Shown here in pieces: positions 49,085-62,100 of a stretch of DNA of 64,000 nt. Origin of the DNA: Nemopilema nomurai (taxonomy: Eukaryota > Cnidaria > Scyphozoa > Rhizostomeae > Rhizostomatidae); the NCBI GenBank assembly GCA_003864495.1, contig ML133505.1, positions 62,001 through 126,000 on the forward strand, in the 5' to 3' direction. The position numbers and the translations under genes are program-made. The notes under the pieces were generated by a model, which saw only the letters and a program-made list of their open reading frames with translations, was not told the DNA's origin and ran no database searches. Position 1 is the first letter of the stretch, and every line of letters begins with the position of its first letter.

Positions 49085-49981
49085 ATGACTTCTGAACGCT
49101 CGTTCGTACATTCTGCGGAATATACAACTATATATGAAACCTTCACTAAAGGGCGTTTCGAGCAGCAGCAAGTTTGGGTTGCAAAACATCTCGTGCCAAA
49201 ACTGGTCCAAAGACTTGACGTGGCGCCTTATGGCTCTGATTTTTGTGTTCTAGCTGTGGGCTCAGGGAATGGTGCTTTCGATGTCATGCTTCTGGAAGAA
49301 CTTTTAGGGAAAGCTAAAGACCTTTTGCATGAAAGAAAAGACAGATGGACCGTGGTTGAGCCGAATGGTGTTGCGATGAAGGAATGTCGATACAAAGTTA
49401 ACAAAATCGCAAACTTTGAAAATGTAGAATTTGAATGGATCCAAAATGACTTCGATACATTTATGAATGAAACAGCCTTAAGCAAGAAAACCTTCGACTT
49501 TATCCATTTTGTTCACGTTTTATACTATTTGGATGAAGACCGTGCTCTCCAAGTTGCCTATGAAAAACTTCTGAAGAAGCCAGGCTTGCTGGTTTGCGCA
49601 ATCTGGAGCAAGGGCGACAACACGTGGTTGAAATTATTAGATTCATTCCAAGATAAAATTTACTCCTTGCAGAAGGAGTTTGATTATCCAACAGACATTA
49701 CATTGTGTGAAATATGCAAACGAAATGAGTGGGAATTTGAAATGCTGCATGGAAAGCTGGATTTGGATGTATCGTCGATTTTCGTAAATAACCACCCTGA
49801 AGGAACAGCCCTCTTGCAATTTTATTTGCATACAACAGATGACCCGAAAGAAATGGTTGGAGAAAACATGTATTCGCAGTTGATTGAGTTTTTCAAAGCT
49901 GAATGCCGGGAAGCAGATTTTGATGGGGTGAAGAAATACTTTGTAAATGATAATGAAGGTGTAGTCTTGGTGTATAAATGA
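49085..49981 (+). CDS. Histamine N-methyltransferase-like SAM-dependent methyltransferase (intronless)
   Basis: A single open frame of 298 codons. A Rossmann SAM-binding motif lies at residues 54-65 (VLAVGSGNG), followed by the acidic VVEPN at 90-94 that would hold the ribose. FENVEFEW (111-118) and FDFIHFVHVLYYL (137-149) are in the order and spacing of animal HNMT (about 292 residues), and HSAEY near the start matches its opening. E26 corresponds to the substrate-binding Glu of human HNMT, but the position of its Gln143 is His here, so the methyl acceptor may not be histamine. The frame opens at 49085 directly after a short AT-rich leader. No intron is needed, unlike its neighbours, which may mean an old retrocopy or simply the cnidarian-type structure. 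No neighbouring gene suggests a pathway. Confidence 0.85.
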   Translation: MTSERSFVHSAEYTTIYETFTKGRFEQQQVWVAKHLVPKLVQRLDVAPYGSDFCVLAVGSGNGAFDVMLLEELLGKAKDLLHERKDRWTVVEPNGVAMKECRYKVNKIANFENVEFEWIQNDFDTFMNETALSKKTFDFIHFVHVLYYLDEDRALQVAYEKLLKKPGLLVCAIWSKGDNTWLKLLDSFQDKIYSLQKEFDYPTDITLCEICKRNEWEFEMLHGKLDLDVSSIFVNNHPEGTALLQFYLHTTDDPKEMVGENMYSQLIEFFKAECREADFDGVKKYFVNDNEGVVLVYK

Positions 49982-52036
49982 TGGAATAACGCAATGCGAT
50001 GGTGGTGGATTACATCACATGTTGACATTTTATGCATCTTTCTCAATAGATTTTCTGTTGTTTAAGCTTACGCTATCTATTTCACTTTCGTAGGAAATAG
50101 GCACATTGATTTTTCAAACTGCAAAACTTTGAAATTCCATTGAGTCGGAGCCAGCCACCATTTCAGGTTCTGATTTCAAAATGTATTCGCTGATCTTCAT
50201 TAAGTGTGTCTTACTGGTGTTTTAACAAGTTTGGTTGAGATTGTATTACATTGGACCTTAGCAAACCGTTGGTGTGAAGTTTAATCAGAATTCCCCCTTG
50301 ATTGGGAACATCGAGGCAAATTTAGTTGGATACGTAGGATCACAAAGAGGAAACTTCTTGGGGCAAGCGCAGGTTTTGGGGACTTAGGATCTCAGGGTCG
50401 GAATAATTTTGCTTGAAAATTTATTGTTAGCTAAGATTATTCTTCAAGTTCATTTACGTTAAAGCTGTTACGCTTCAAGTTGGCATCTTTTGAACTCTTC
50501 TTAGGTGGGGGGCCCCTTCTGGAACGTTAATCACTATTGCAAGCACTGCTGCTTTTGCTACCCGAGTCTCCTGACCGAGAATTTTTATCAGCACCTTCTT
50601 TCCCCCTCCCCCCCCACTTTTCTTAGAATATTTTTGGCTATTGGTTAGTTTTTTGACGTAGCTTTTGGTATGAATTGCTCAGGCATTCTCTCTAAACTGC
50701 CGCAAGCATAAATTCATAACAATCAAGAAGATCTCTATGTCTGTACACTACTATCCCGGGATTTTCTGTGATGGCCCTGCCCCTCTTTTCAAAGGCTAGA
50801 ATCGCCCCTGACCAGAAGTCAGTTTGGTTATAGTGTAACAATTTCAAACTAGACCAAATGCCAATTAATCTCAAGCACGTGTTATGTTTACAAGCACTGT
50901 CCCTGCCCCCAAACGAATCTCCTGTGGGAAAACTCAAGGCCTAGTTTTCAAGTAGAAGGACAGCCCAAGCACCAGATACCCCACCTCCAAGACTAAGAGC
51001 TAGAGGCGTACCCTTTTATAATCAACTTCAAGCACTATTTACTTACAAAGCTCGTTCATTTTATCAAAAAGCGCAAGCATGTGGGCGAGTGTTCAATGTT
51101 CACATGACCATTCAAGAAGATTCAACTCTCAGCTATCATCTCAGGAAACCACGCCACATAAAGAATAAGAATAGATCAAATTAAAGAACAGTCAAGTAAT
51201 ATTTGATCGTTTAGTTGAACCCGAGACTTTCATAATATAAGTATGAGCAAACATATACAAAAGTTTGACCATGTCCTTCCTTCGCATACATAATCATTAT
51301 ATACCGTCCCCATCTTCAACAAAGCTAGTAAAATTGTTTAGGTTAATTCTAACCCTGCTACCCTACCTAGGCTAGGAACTTGAGCCTACGATAAACTGAT
51401 ATCGGACAGTGGTTTTTAAGTATGAAACGAGCCAATGGCTGTTGAAAGATTTCTGTTAGCCTTAGGCAAAAAGCATCTACTTTTCACGACCGAGATTACC
51501 AAAACTAGTCTCTTTTCGAAGGCGTTTATGTTACGAAACATGTGACTTGTCACAAGCCCAGCTGCAGACAAAACGCAAGCCCGGAAGTCATCTCGTGTGA
51601 AAGTTCAACCATAGGTGTAGCAGAAAAATAATAAAAGCAAAGTGTGCTATGCAAAGTGAACCAGTAGGGTAAACATAGTTAACAAAAAAATCAACAATCT
51701 GGTTACAAATCTATTGTACATTGTTAGGTATACTGCAAGAAAATATCTTTATGGTAGACTTCAAAGGGATCTTTTATAAAAAGGCATACTACAGAAAATC
51801 ATGGGCTCAAAGATACCAAAGGCTTGATTCATTCATAATTTAAACATAATGATATAAATTAACATATATTTCATTTAGATCTACTTTTTACAATTTTAAA
51901 CTACTAAAAAGCCATTCAACTGCCACACATAATTTGCAAAGAAGATTTTTTTACTGTGGAAATATTTGTTATAAAGCATAAATGTTAAACAAAGCAATTC
52001 ATCTTTGGCTTGAAGTAGCAGAATACCTTTTCCTTT
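49982..52036. other. Intergenic; contains a degenerate hAT-like remnant near 50590-50810
   Basis: Positions 50615-50710 match 47980-48080. The right border ends ATCGCCCCTG at 50810, the inverse of a CAGGGGCG-type terminus. The left border is unclear. The rest is AT-rich with no gene I can support. Confidence 0.4.
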
Positions 52037-55000
52037 TCACCAAACTGTAAAGAAAAACAGAAATTCAGATAAAATACTACAAAAAGAATATCCAAACTTG
52101 GAATCAAACAAAAACAATAAGACCCAGCAACAGTAACTGAGGACAGGTAGGAATAGTTCTTACCAACAATTTTTGTTAAATCTCTAACTATAGTATTATG
52201 CTGCTCTGCATCCCGTTTTTCCCCTCCATATTGCATAGAATATCTTACTCCACTACTATTGTGTCTCTATAAACTGCTGAATCAAATTTTCTCTTAAACT
52301 GCTATCACATTTTGCTATAAACCATTATTCTCATAAACTGAAAACAAAGTAATATATTTAAATACCAGCTAAAAACCAGCAGCAACTGAAAACAAAGTAA
52401 TATATTTAAATACCAGCTAAAAACAAAAATGAAATCTGGTATTTTTTTCAATCATTTCTCACTTGTCCTATTGATGTACTTTTAGCAAAGCTAGAGTTAT
52501 TAAAGGTGTTTATACATATGAATAATATCAAACAATTTTAGAAAAGAGGAAAGAAGTATTATTTCCAATATTACAATGATATGCATCGGCTGATTAATGA
52601 TTTTTTTTGCTGATACTTTTCAGGATTTTTGCAGTCAATTCTTTCCATGTATTTCTATCAAACAAACACTTGGGCTTTTTAGACATACAAAACATGGAAA
52701 ACTATGAGGGACTTGAGTGGAACATTATGGTGGGTAGGGTGCCAGGGAAGAGGAGAAGAGGGAGGAACAGCCCCCTACCTGTACTTCTGGTATGACCATA
52801 AAATTGAAATTACGCCAAATGTTGAGGCACCAATGCTTATAAGCCAAGCTTCAGTTGGAAAGGTTTTCTAGAAGTAAGAAGTCATTGCAATAAAAATAAA
52901 AGAAGTCCCTACCAAGTATCAGGTGGATCTCAATGTTATATAAGTTTATGAATATTTATTTTATTTAAGTATTAACAGGACCTTGACTGATATGTAAGCT
53001 GACCAAATTACACTGTATAAATACTGATTATTTTTATTACTATAATTATTATCACTATTACTATATGTTGTCAGTTAATCACCTTTAATATACTTGAATC
53101 AAAACTAAATGATACAATTGTTATATCAAAAGATCTTAATGATGAAAATTAATTACCAACAACAATATACATAGTTGCAAAATGCAATATGTAGAATCAA
53201 TATTGCTCAACAGCCAGGTTAAAAGACAAAACTAAAGATTTTGCAAAATTAAATCCAAACAATGATTAAATTGTACTTTATGTAACAGAAAAGAACCCTA
53301 ACAAAATCATCAATTACTAAGTTATAAAGCATTAAGTCATTCTGTTTGAAATTGCTTTACAGTTGCTTTCCAAGTACTTTCAGGAGAAGCAATACATTTG
53401 ATTTCTAAAAATATACCATTGAAAACAAATTACAAAGAAACTAGTTTCCCAAATTGTTTTGTACACAATGATATATAGAGAGTTTCATCAGTAAGGTACA
53501 GAACATTTGCTAAAATATCCAGTTCTGTAGGGGAGAGTCTCATTTCTGTAAAAAAAGCAGCCAAAATGATCAATAAATAGAATTCCATACATATTTGAGA
53601 CACTTGTAGCCATGCCAGCCTTCATCACAATGGCATTCATAGACTGTAAGGAAGAATTGGCACTTAAAATCATGCAATTATTAAAGAAGGATGTAGGCAC
53701 TCAGGTAGCGACCATTTCATATTCTAGATTGCAACTTTGAAGCAAAAGAAAAGCATAAAACATGTTTGCTTTCAAAATCAGTCTTTTCTACTTTCAAATA
53801 ATGAGAATCTAGAATGAACTGGTTCTTAGATAAACTTGCATTTAGTATTGTCACTAAGGGTAGGGATGTACCGGATATCCAGTAGGCCGGATCGCTGATT
53901 TTTTTAAAATCCGGTTCCGGCCGGATTTGTTTCTGAAATCCGGCCAGCTGCCGGATTTTCCTGAAGTTTAATCATAACTAAGAAAATTTCTAGAGAAAAC
54001 AAGTTATAAAAGTGTAAATACAAAGAACAACAAAAACTAAAAGCAATAGAACAAACTTGAACGTAGTTTTAAAAGTTAAAAAAAAAGCGTCCCAATCCCT
54101 GGTACCGCAGCCATCGATTCAAATGGCAACGTCTGAACCTTGTTGTATCGTGCTTGAAGTATCGCGAGATAACGCTAACTGTGCCAGTAGTGTCGATACC
54201 GGGAGAGGTGTTTCGATTTAAGTTGAAATGGCCGTGGCATGCCGAGAAAATGGCTCCGGCAAGGAAACCAGGCTTAATATAAGTTGAAACAGAAGTTTTA
54301 AAAGAATATCGCAGAGAAAGGCTGTTTAAAAAGTGCAGCTGCAAAAAACTTTGGAAAACCAAGTCAGACTCTCTTCATACAGTGATTAAAAATGGATTTT
54401 CCAGAACTAAACAAGATCGACGATAAAACAAGCGCCTTGAAAACAGATTTTAAATGAAAGTGCTCGTCATCACGAAACAGGAAGACTGGATTATATTATT
54501 CACAAATTTGGTCCAGGGTTGCCAGATTGGCTTTTTAGGCCAAATTTTTCATTTTTGGTTTTTAGACTTAGATTGCCTGGAGAAATTGTTTTTGCTTACT
54601 ACTTAAATTTGACCTTGTTGGCCTTTTCAACAGAACGTCTAAAATTAATGAGTAATTATTACATTCATGGAATAATTAGTAGTTAACTGCAAAGTGTTAA
54701 CCAAATTTCAAATTTTATCACCTAACCTAAATTTTGGAAAAAAAGGGTTTTGGAAAAAAGTAAGATTCTTATCTAAGTTAAGAAATTATCTAACAAGCAC
54801 AAGCGTAGAAATATAACCAGTGCCTGCTCGATGGATTCTTGAGAGAGTTTTTGATTTGGCCTTTTTATGAGCATTTTGGCTTAAATTGCTCACCAGTCTA
54901 GCGTTCGTTTGTAAATTCAATCTGGCAACCCTGAATAGGTCTCTTTGATCTTCTCGCTATACATTTTTTCGCAAAGCGGCTCAAAACTTTTTATTACTGA

Positions 55001-57268
55001 AAAATCCATAAATGGCCAGATTATCTGGTAAAATCCGGCCGGATATTCCACGAAGAAATCCGGTAAATCTGGTTCCAGCCGGATTCTGAAAATCCTGATC
55101 CGGTACACCCCTAACTAAGGGTAGCATGTGTCTGAATAGTTAAAAGATATACTGAGTACAATATTGGAACACACTAACTTAAAAGAATAGATCTGTCGCT
55201 GAATCCCATACATACAATTTTTTATTACTATGAAAGTATGAAGAATGTGACCAATCTTGGGCACAGTTATTGATGGAAATGAATCCTTATTGGATAACAA
55301 ATAAATCGTGATTAAGCTGTTAATAGCATTTAAAGACAATAATCATGTCAAAATTTAAGGTGAGGAAAAAGAAACCAGGGAGGCCACTTTCTTTAAAAGC
55401 TGAAACACAATGTGCGCTTGTCTGCAAAAATGGAAAATAGATTTGCTCTCTGCTAACTCTCCAAGTACTTACTAGCTGCAATGCTTTGAATCATGGAATG
55501 TTAAAAGGTTAAACAACAACATCTACCAACCTGATCCATTAACAATGCAATGTGAATTGTCGGGACATGTAACTGAAAGTGGGAAAAGGTCTAGATTATG
55601 AACTTTAAGCAGAGCAGGAAACCTTTGTTTCTACCTCAATTTGGAGACTTGTAACAAACTCAAAACGTGCCAAAATGATAAGAAAATAGAAAGGCAACAA
55701 TCAAATATTATATTGGAATCATTTGCATTATGGTTAGGGGATTAAAGTCATTTGTTGTTTTCACACCTAGCACATTACCATAGATTAAAAATGTTTATAA
55801 GGTACAGCATGGCACAAGTAGCAACAATGTAGAATGTAGTGTGCTTCAAACTCTTAAATTATACACTGAACATGAGCTAAAGTTAATGACAGATTTGGAA
55901 CTTTAAACAAATCAGATGTTAAAAACAAAAGAAGCATTAAAACATCAAAATTTGGTAGCTCAGTAACAATGTAAAACAACAACTGTAACAACATTAGAAA
56001 TAGAAAATAAACAATAATCATACAGATTAGCAAGTACCACAGGATGCTAATAATGTGAAGTAATTTCAAATAGACTTACTATTTGTGCATGCATTAGGCT
56101 TTGAACATATCTTCACACCACCATGTTGTTTAATGGTTGACCAAGATTCTTCTCCTAAACCACATCGTTGATTATCATTTATTGTCCTGTAAAGATGATT
56201 AAAAACAATATAAGTCACACATGGAGATGCCTGAAAAGAAAGACAATCTTTGGTCATGATGCTCATGTTATTCTCCTTCCCTAGGTATTTTCTGCTGTCC
56301 TTTAAATTTGGTGGGGGCTGGAGAACCTTTTACATTTGTTTCTATCTAGCATCCAAAGGTGGTTTTTAGCACACTGAGAAGCTTATTCTTATCTAGCAGA
56401 ACCCTGGTTTCCTCTTCATGTAACAATGTACAACAGACTCCTACCACTGACCATTGGGTCTATAGTCAATACCTCTAGCAACTGAGCCATCCTGGCACCT
56501 AAATCATGGGTGGGAGCTGGAGAATCGTGAGTGAAACTGTAATTTGAATGGTACCACTTTTGCAAACACACACAAACAAATCACATGGCCATTTCATCAT
56601 TATGAAATAGACATACCAATAAATTGAACTTCCTAATTTTCAAAATATACTTACATGTATTTCAAATTCTTTTCCATTTCGTTATGATAGATTGTAAAAC
56701 TTGAATCACTAACATTGCTTCCAGTCAAGTCAATGCTTATGAAAGAAAGATAAATGACAGCTTTAATTTCAGATAGGTATCAATGATATTATTGAACTTA
56801 AAATGTGAAAATAAAATGGGTCTATAACAGAGTGCCATATGTAGTCAGGCAATTAGCAAGCCAGGGATTCAAAAGCTAGTGAATCCTACTGCGGCTTAAC
56901 TAAGTACGGCGAGTTTCTGAAGTGCTCATGGACACCTTCTTAAAATTTTGGCTGATATAAATATAATATACTTCATAGAAGACAAGATATCTTATGAAAA
57001 AGCATAATTTATGAAACGCCAGCTACCTTATTGTGCAATCTGGCAAAACACAGCAGCTCGAATTGAAAGTAGGCCATGGATAAGCATTCTTGCAAATAAA
57101 CTCTTTATACCAAGTCGATTCTGAAGTTAAGCTACCACAAAGATTCCTTGAAGATCTGCTTAAAATTGTTGCGCAAATATCATCATCAGAATATGACCTT
57201 TGGGTGATTATTGCCACGAAAAACAAAACTCCTTTCATACTAAAAAAGTTCGTTTCCAGCAAGGCCAT
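52037..57268 (-). CDS. ATRAID: ATRAID-like type I membrane protein
   Basis: Exons: 57268-57027, 56735-56655, 56186-56080, 55572-55531, 53643-53591, 52867-52779, then tentatively 52255-52164 and 52044-52037, 237 codons in all (human ATRAID has about 229). The order matches vertebrate ATRAID (APR3): signal peptide, SSCCVLPDC then a SIDLTGSNVSD strand, a short leucine-rich-like part, the segment DNQRCG, an EGF-like module (CPDNSHC ... CHCDEGWHGYKC) and a transmembrane helix with the exit ILWSYQKYR. In vertebrates the protein is a lysosomal/perinuclear membrane protein linked to retinoic-acid response and bisphosphonate sensitivity. The internal Met at 57238 is an alternative start. The last two exons rest on a weak acceptor at 52255, so the tail is uncertain. 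Intron 4 holds the hAT element 53861-55113. Confidence 0.82.
52339..52421. repeat. Two-copy 40 bp direct repeat in an ATRAID-like intron
   Basis: The 40 bp starting 'actgaaaacaaagtaatata' occurs twice, 47 bp apart, and both copies are identical. It is a small recent duplication between the transmembrane exon and the tentative tail exon. Confidence 0.85.
53861..55113. mobile_element. hAT element (1253 bp) with perfect 8 bp target duplication
   Basis: Flanked by ACTAAGGG on both sides (53853-53860 and 55114-55121). Terminal inverted repeats are TAGGGATGTACCGGAT and TAGGGGTGTACCGGAT, the hAT-type TAGGG start. The first and last ~100 bp are full of CCGG/ATCCGG motifs in both orientations, probably transposase-binding repeats. 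A short plus-strand stretch near 54310-54350 (KSAAAKNFGKPSQTL) recalls a Psq-type DNA-binding helix but is followed by a frame break, so no functional transposase remains. It lies within intron 4 of the ATRAID-like gene. Confidence 0.9.
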
Positions 57269-59162
57269 CTACCCTTTTTGCGTCACATGATCACAAGGGT
57301 TCGAGGTGAGATTATGAATTCCCAGAATCCACCAGAATATTGTTTATTATGGCCTAGGCGACAAGAAAAGCGCCAACTGGACGTTTGAATTTGGTAAATG
57401 ATATTACATTGTTTTGCTCTAGTCAAAGTTCCGCAAATGTTAGATTTGCTCTTGACCGCTAAAGAAGATAAAAGATAGAGGCTTTATAGGACATTTCGCG
57501 TGTACCTGAGGTAAGAGGCCACCTTGATGGGTTGGATTTCCAAAATTGTTTTTATGAAAGTTTTCCGGTGGACAATAATAATTGGTAAAAAATACTGGCG
57601 CTGGGCTATGTAGTCGAGTCTATATGCAGCTTGCAGACAAACGATTTTGAAGTTCGAAGCAGTTTGAATATCCTCGAATAAAAAGCGTCCTTATTTTATT
57701 TGGAGATATGTTTCTAAGGCCGGCCAGGCTTGATACAATGCTATTAGGCAATTTTTTCATTATATAGAAAGGGGTGTAAACGATAACACGAATGTCTAAT
57801 CGAATTGACAAATGTCGCATTGTAAGTTTTGGACCAAATTTGAATCATATCTAGGACATTTTTGAAAAGAAGTCCTTTTGGAAAACTAGTCCATGGGGTA
57901 CCAAATTTAGTTTTGAACAAGAAGGTAAATTTCAAATGATTGCAAGAAAAGAAACTATACAGCAGATGATCTCAAAATTTCAACATTTTGTTAACATTGA
58001 ATTTTGGTCATTCAATATCAATTCACTTCTTTAATACAATGTAGAGGGTGGGTAATGTTAAAGTTTCTGTTAGAGATAAGGGGTAAGCACAAGGTAAAAC
58101 AGGTATGGTAACTACATGAGAATTACTAGCTCTAGGTCGTGTAGTGCGAACCAACTAGCACCTTATATGAACAGGTTGATTGCCTATAGACTGACTTCAT
58201 GATCTACATATTGAACTACACGCTTTTTTTATAAGGAACCACTTAATAAGGAATCTGCATGCAGAAGGCTGAAATATTTAAAGAACTTATACTACTAAAA
58301 ACGAAATCCCTAAGGAACTTTTCGATTTGAAAAATTTTTATAACTGCAAGTATCAAGAACTAAAAACCCCATTTGCAGCCAATATTCGCGTAGATTGTTT
58401 GCTATTCGTGTGTCAAATGCTTTGTAAAGTAGTTTCCGCATATGCTGTCTTGCCCCTCTCTCTATTAAGTGTTAAGGCTTATTGTAGTCAAAACACTGTA
58501 AGTGAGAACTTTAGGCACTTTTAAGGAACTTTTGGTACTAGAATGTGATTATTTGAGGTCTACGAATAAGTAACTTTTGGAACTAGGCCTTGAGGTAGGT
58601 TCCTTATAAAAAAGCGCATGTATTTCATATTATTTTGGAAATACAGCATACAAACATCATCCTAAATATAAGCAGGCAGAATAGTCATTCCTTATGGAAA
58701 AGTTTCAAGGTTTTCAGTGTGACCATGATAATGGAATGCCAGATGGGCTTTCTCATCATCATATTGCATTCAGGAACTCAAGAAATTTTCCATAAAGAAT
58801 CAGTACCTGCTCATTACATATTTCAGCATGGAAATTTCCAGGCATTAACACTAGAAATGAACACTATGTAAAATTTGAAATTGCTTGTTTTAGATTTTTG
58901 CATTTGATTTTTGTGCTGGAGACCTCATAAAAAAGCTTCATAAGAAGTTATTTTACCCATTATAGCTTTGTTTGATAGAACATATATAATGGCTTTTTTA
59001 AGAGCTTTTTACCTCATTTTACAATTACTTTTAGTGCAAGATATTATATAAATATCATATTATTCATGTATTTTATTCAGTGCTAGATAGTATAGGCTTG
59101 ATTTGACAATATTTGAAGCAGGTCCTGTCAAAGCTTTTGTAGTTTCAGATAGGGGCTGAGTG
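57269..59162. promoter_or_regulatory. Shared upstream region of the divergent ATRAID-like and CEP290 genes
   Basis: About 1.9 kb separates the two start codons. It must hold both promoters, unless further 5' exons exist. A 'ttttgtagtttcag' acceptor-like site ends 14 bases before the CEP290 start codon (59163), so the CEP290 leader may be spliced. A MITE occupies 58219-58620. No CpG island or TATA box is evident by eye. Confidence 0.4.
58219..58620. mobile_element. TA-flanked MITE (402 bp)
   Basis: Inverted ends share CTTTTTTATAAGGAACC. Each outer border is a TA (58217-58218 and 58621-58622), as in Tc1/mariner-type insertions. 'Aaggaactttt' motifs recur inside near both ends. It lies about 540 bp upstream of the CEP290 start codon. 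Confidence 0.75.
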
Positions 59163-62100
59163 ATGGCACCACTAGACTGGAATGAAATTCTTAATGCTGA
59201 AAGTAGCTCACTGCGAAATGATTTGGATGCAGCCGAAAAGATGTTTGATGTCCTTGCGCAGGTGGGTCTCTGCCTTTGTTAGTTTGACTGGAATGGTAAC
59301 ATGAATACGAGCCAACACAGGATCTATTTGAATGGAATATGATTTATTTACAAGATCTAAATTGACCTTCCTTCATAAATAACTTTATCATTAAAGGATT
59401 TTTTGCATGCTCTTGAATGTATTTGAAATCTATCTAAACAATATTGTATTACTAGGCATTACATACAAATGCTGTAAAGTTCACAGTGTGAGCACTTATT
59501 GATAGTTATTACCAGGAATTAGCACAACAAATTGTACTTACATTGTCACTTAATATGTACCTAAAATATCATTATAGTTTTGAGCATTTTATCAGTGCCT
59601 TGAAGACATTTTCTCTACATTGAAGTGTGTCACACATATTTCCTATAAAAATAGCTAATATTCATTATGAGTGATAAAATAATATGAAATAGTTTATGTA
59701 AGTGAAATTTTCTTATTAATATTGGTTTTCAGGTTGTAAAATAGTGTTTTTTAGCTGCCATACAACTGTAGATTGGATTCTACAAATTATGATATGACAA
59801 TAAATGTTCATGTTTATTGCCAGTCTTGCAGGAAAATGCATGCTCACCAGGGCAGCTATGTATATAATTTGCTACTAATTTTTAGTGTTTAATACCTCTT
59901 TCCTATTTAAGGCTGACATTTCCCCTGAAAATCCTGAGGTTTTAAGTCCTGAAAATGTGATTCAGCTCTTCAAAGTAACTCAAGCAGTAATGATGGTATG
60001 TATTTGATACATGCATACATGTACGTAAAGGGTCACAGTATTTTAGTTGATTTCATGCTTGACTACCATGAAATCCAGTAGCCTACAGATCCTTCAGGTT
60101 AAAATGTGTAGCTGTGCTAGGGAAGTAAGGGGTGGCACAGGAAGGAACTGGCCAGCCCACCACAAAGTGTCATGGCTCAGGGTGATGTACCCATTACTTT
60201 TTGTTGACTAAGTGTGCTTAACGCTTTAATATGACTTTTAGGTTTTTATCAATTTTTTTAAATTTTGCTATCTGATTCAGGTGAAGAATGATCAGTATGA
60301 GACTGCATTGGCTGAACTTGAAGATCCAGCAAAAGGCATTGGCACCAAAGGTGATATGCTTTTTTTCTTCTGTGTAAAAGTTACTTGAATTCAATGCCAT
60401 GCTACACCTCGGTATTTTTTATTGTTTTTGCATTTCCACTTATTTGACGCACAAATAGCTATTAACCCCACTCATCCCCCTATAACAATGTTGGCAGCAA
60501 AGTATAGCACCCAGTAAATCTGGGGAATAGGTAGGGCGTGAAAATGACGTTTCGTTTGGCAACAAAACAGCTTTGTAGGGGGAGGGGGATGATGAATTAA
60601 CACAAGTCTAGGGGTTTAATTTAGTGTTCAAACAATCTTTGCAGGGATAGTAGATAAAAAGACCTCCTAACTTGCCCAATTCTACGGAAGTTGTCAAAAG
60701 TGTATGTTTTGACGCAATCTTGGTTTTCTAGAAGATGTTGCCCTATAGCCGAATCATACTTTATTGCAAATTTCGATGAGGCTGTAAAGGATGCACGACT
60801 AATTAAACCCTCTAGTGTCTTCGACTTGCAACTGGCCATCTATTTGGTCAGTTATTAATCATTTTCCGACGTTTGGATATTTGAGGTCAAAATCACGTTG
60901 CCCCCTTTTTTGCTATTGCAAATTAAAATATTTGCCAATCTCCCTGTCAAAGGAAATCAAATAGAAACGATTGCATTATTAGCTCTGTTCGCTGATAGTT
61001 GAATTATGATAAGAAACAACAATGGGCAATATTGATCAATTTGAAATAAGCTGTTCAGATTATTTTGAGTGTGCGATAAACTGTACTTCTGAGCAATGGA
61101 CAGCGTGTGCCGAGGCATGATCACATTCCTAGCATTGCCTGGAATGAGTAGAGCTCTTTTCACTCAGACCAAAACCACTGCTTGTTTAAAGAACACGTTA
61201 TTTTTCGGTTTCCAAGACTTAAAGGAATCATTGCTTAATCCTGTTTTCAAGTACTTACATGCACTTTTGATTGTGTCCCAAACAGATATCTGATTTTTCA
61301 GAATGCTGTAGATACTTCCTGGCGTGACAATATATTCAAATTGTTGTTGCACCCTAATGATCACTTAAAACTTCCGCAAGAAAAAACACTACTCCAAGTG
61401 CTATGTCAAACCTTTTAAAGTAGCAAATCCAAAAGCTCCTTTCTTCCAAATCATTCTGGATTAAACAACTTCCACCTTGAATTCTCCTTTTCCACAATCC
61501 TAGAACTTTTCTGCTAACCAAGGACAGCAATTATCTGCTCTAATGCCTTTTATGTTTGACATTCAATGCGTTCCATGTCATTAACGTTATCTTTGGTCAT
61601 TATCTTGAGCAATCATTGTCTAATTCCTTCCTGTCTTTGCCAATGACGGCAGGAAAGCACCATTTTTTCCCGTTTACCTGCATAATTACAATAATGAATG
61701 CACTCTGCTGCTAGTAGCTCTTCATTAGAAAGGCAGCCAATTTTTAGGAAAGTGGTTTCATTCAATATTTACCATAAATAATTGCGATTCATTAATTCAG
61801 AGCTTGTTTTGTACTTAAATTTAACTGTGGCAAAATTTCAAAGTGAGAGATTACGATTATAGTCCCAGATACCAAATCAAATCGGTTTCTTTGGATGGCT
61901 GTTTAGATGGATGATCTTAATTAAAGTCATCTTTTTGTTGCCTTTCTTTGTCAAAGGTTATGAAGACTAGCATTGTTCTAGGTAAATGTGCCAAACCCTT
62001 CTTTTGCAAGCCTTATTAGAAGCATACATACTATCTGTTTTAGACAGTGTTTTGATGGCTGAAGTCGAAGCTCTGCAAAAGGACTTGGCACATTACCAGG

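Noticed and set aside
53488..53600. Possible 45 nt intron and extra exon after the ATRAID-like EGF exon
   Set aside because: The acceptor phase does not match the only donor, and the exon at 52867-52779 fits both phase and the expected transmembrane segment.
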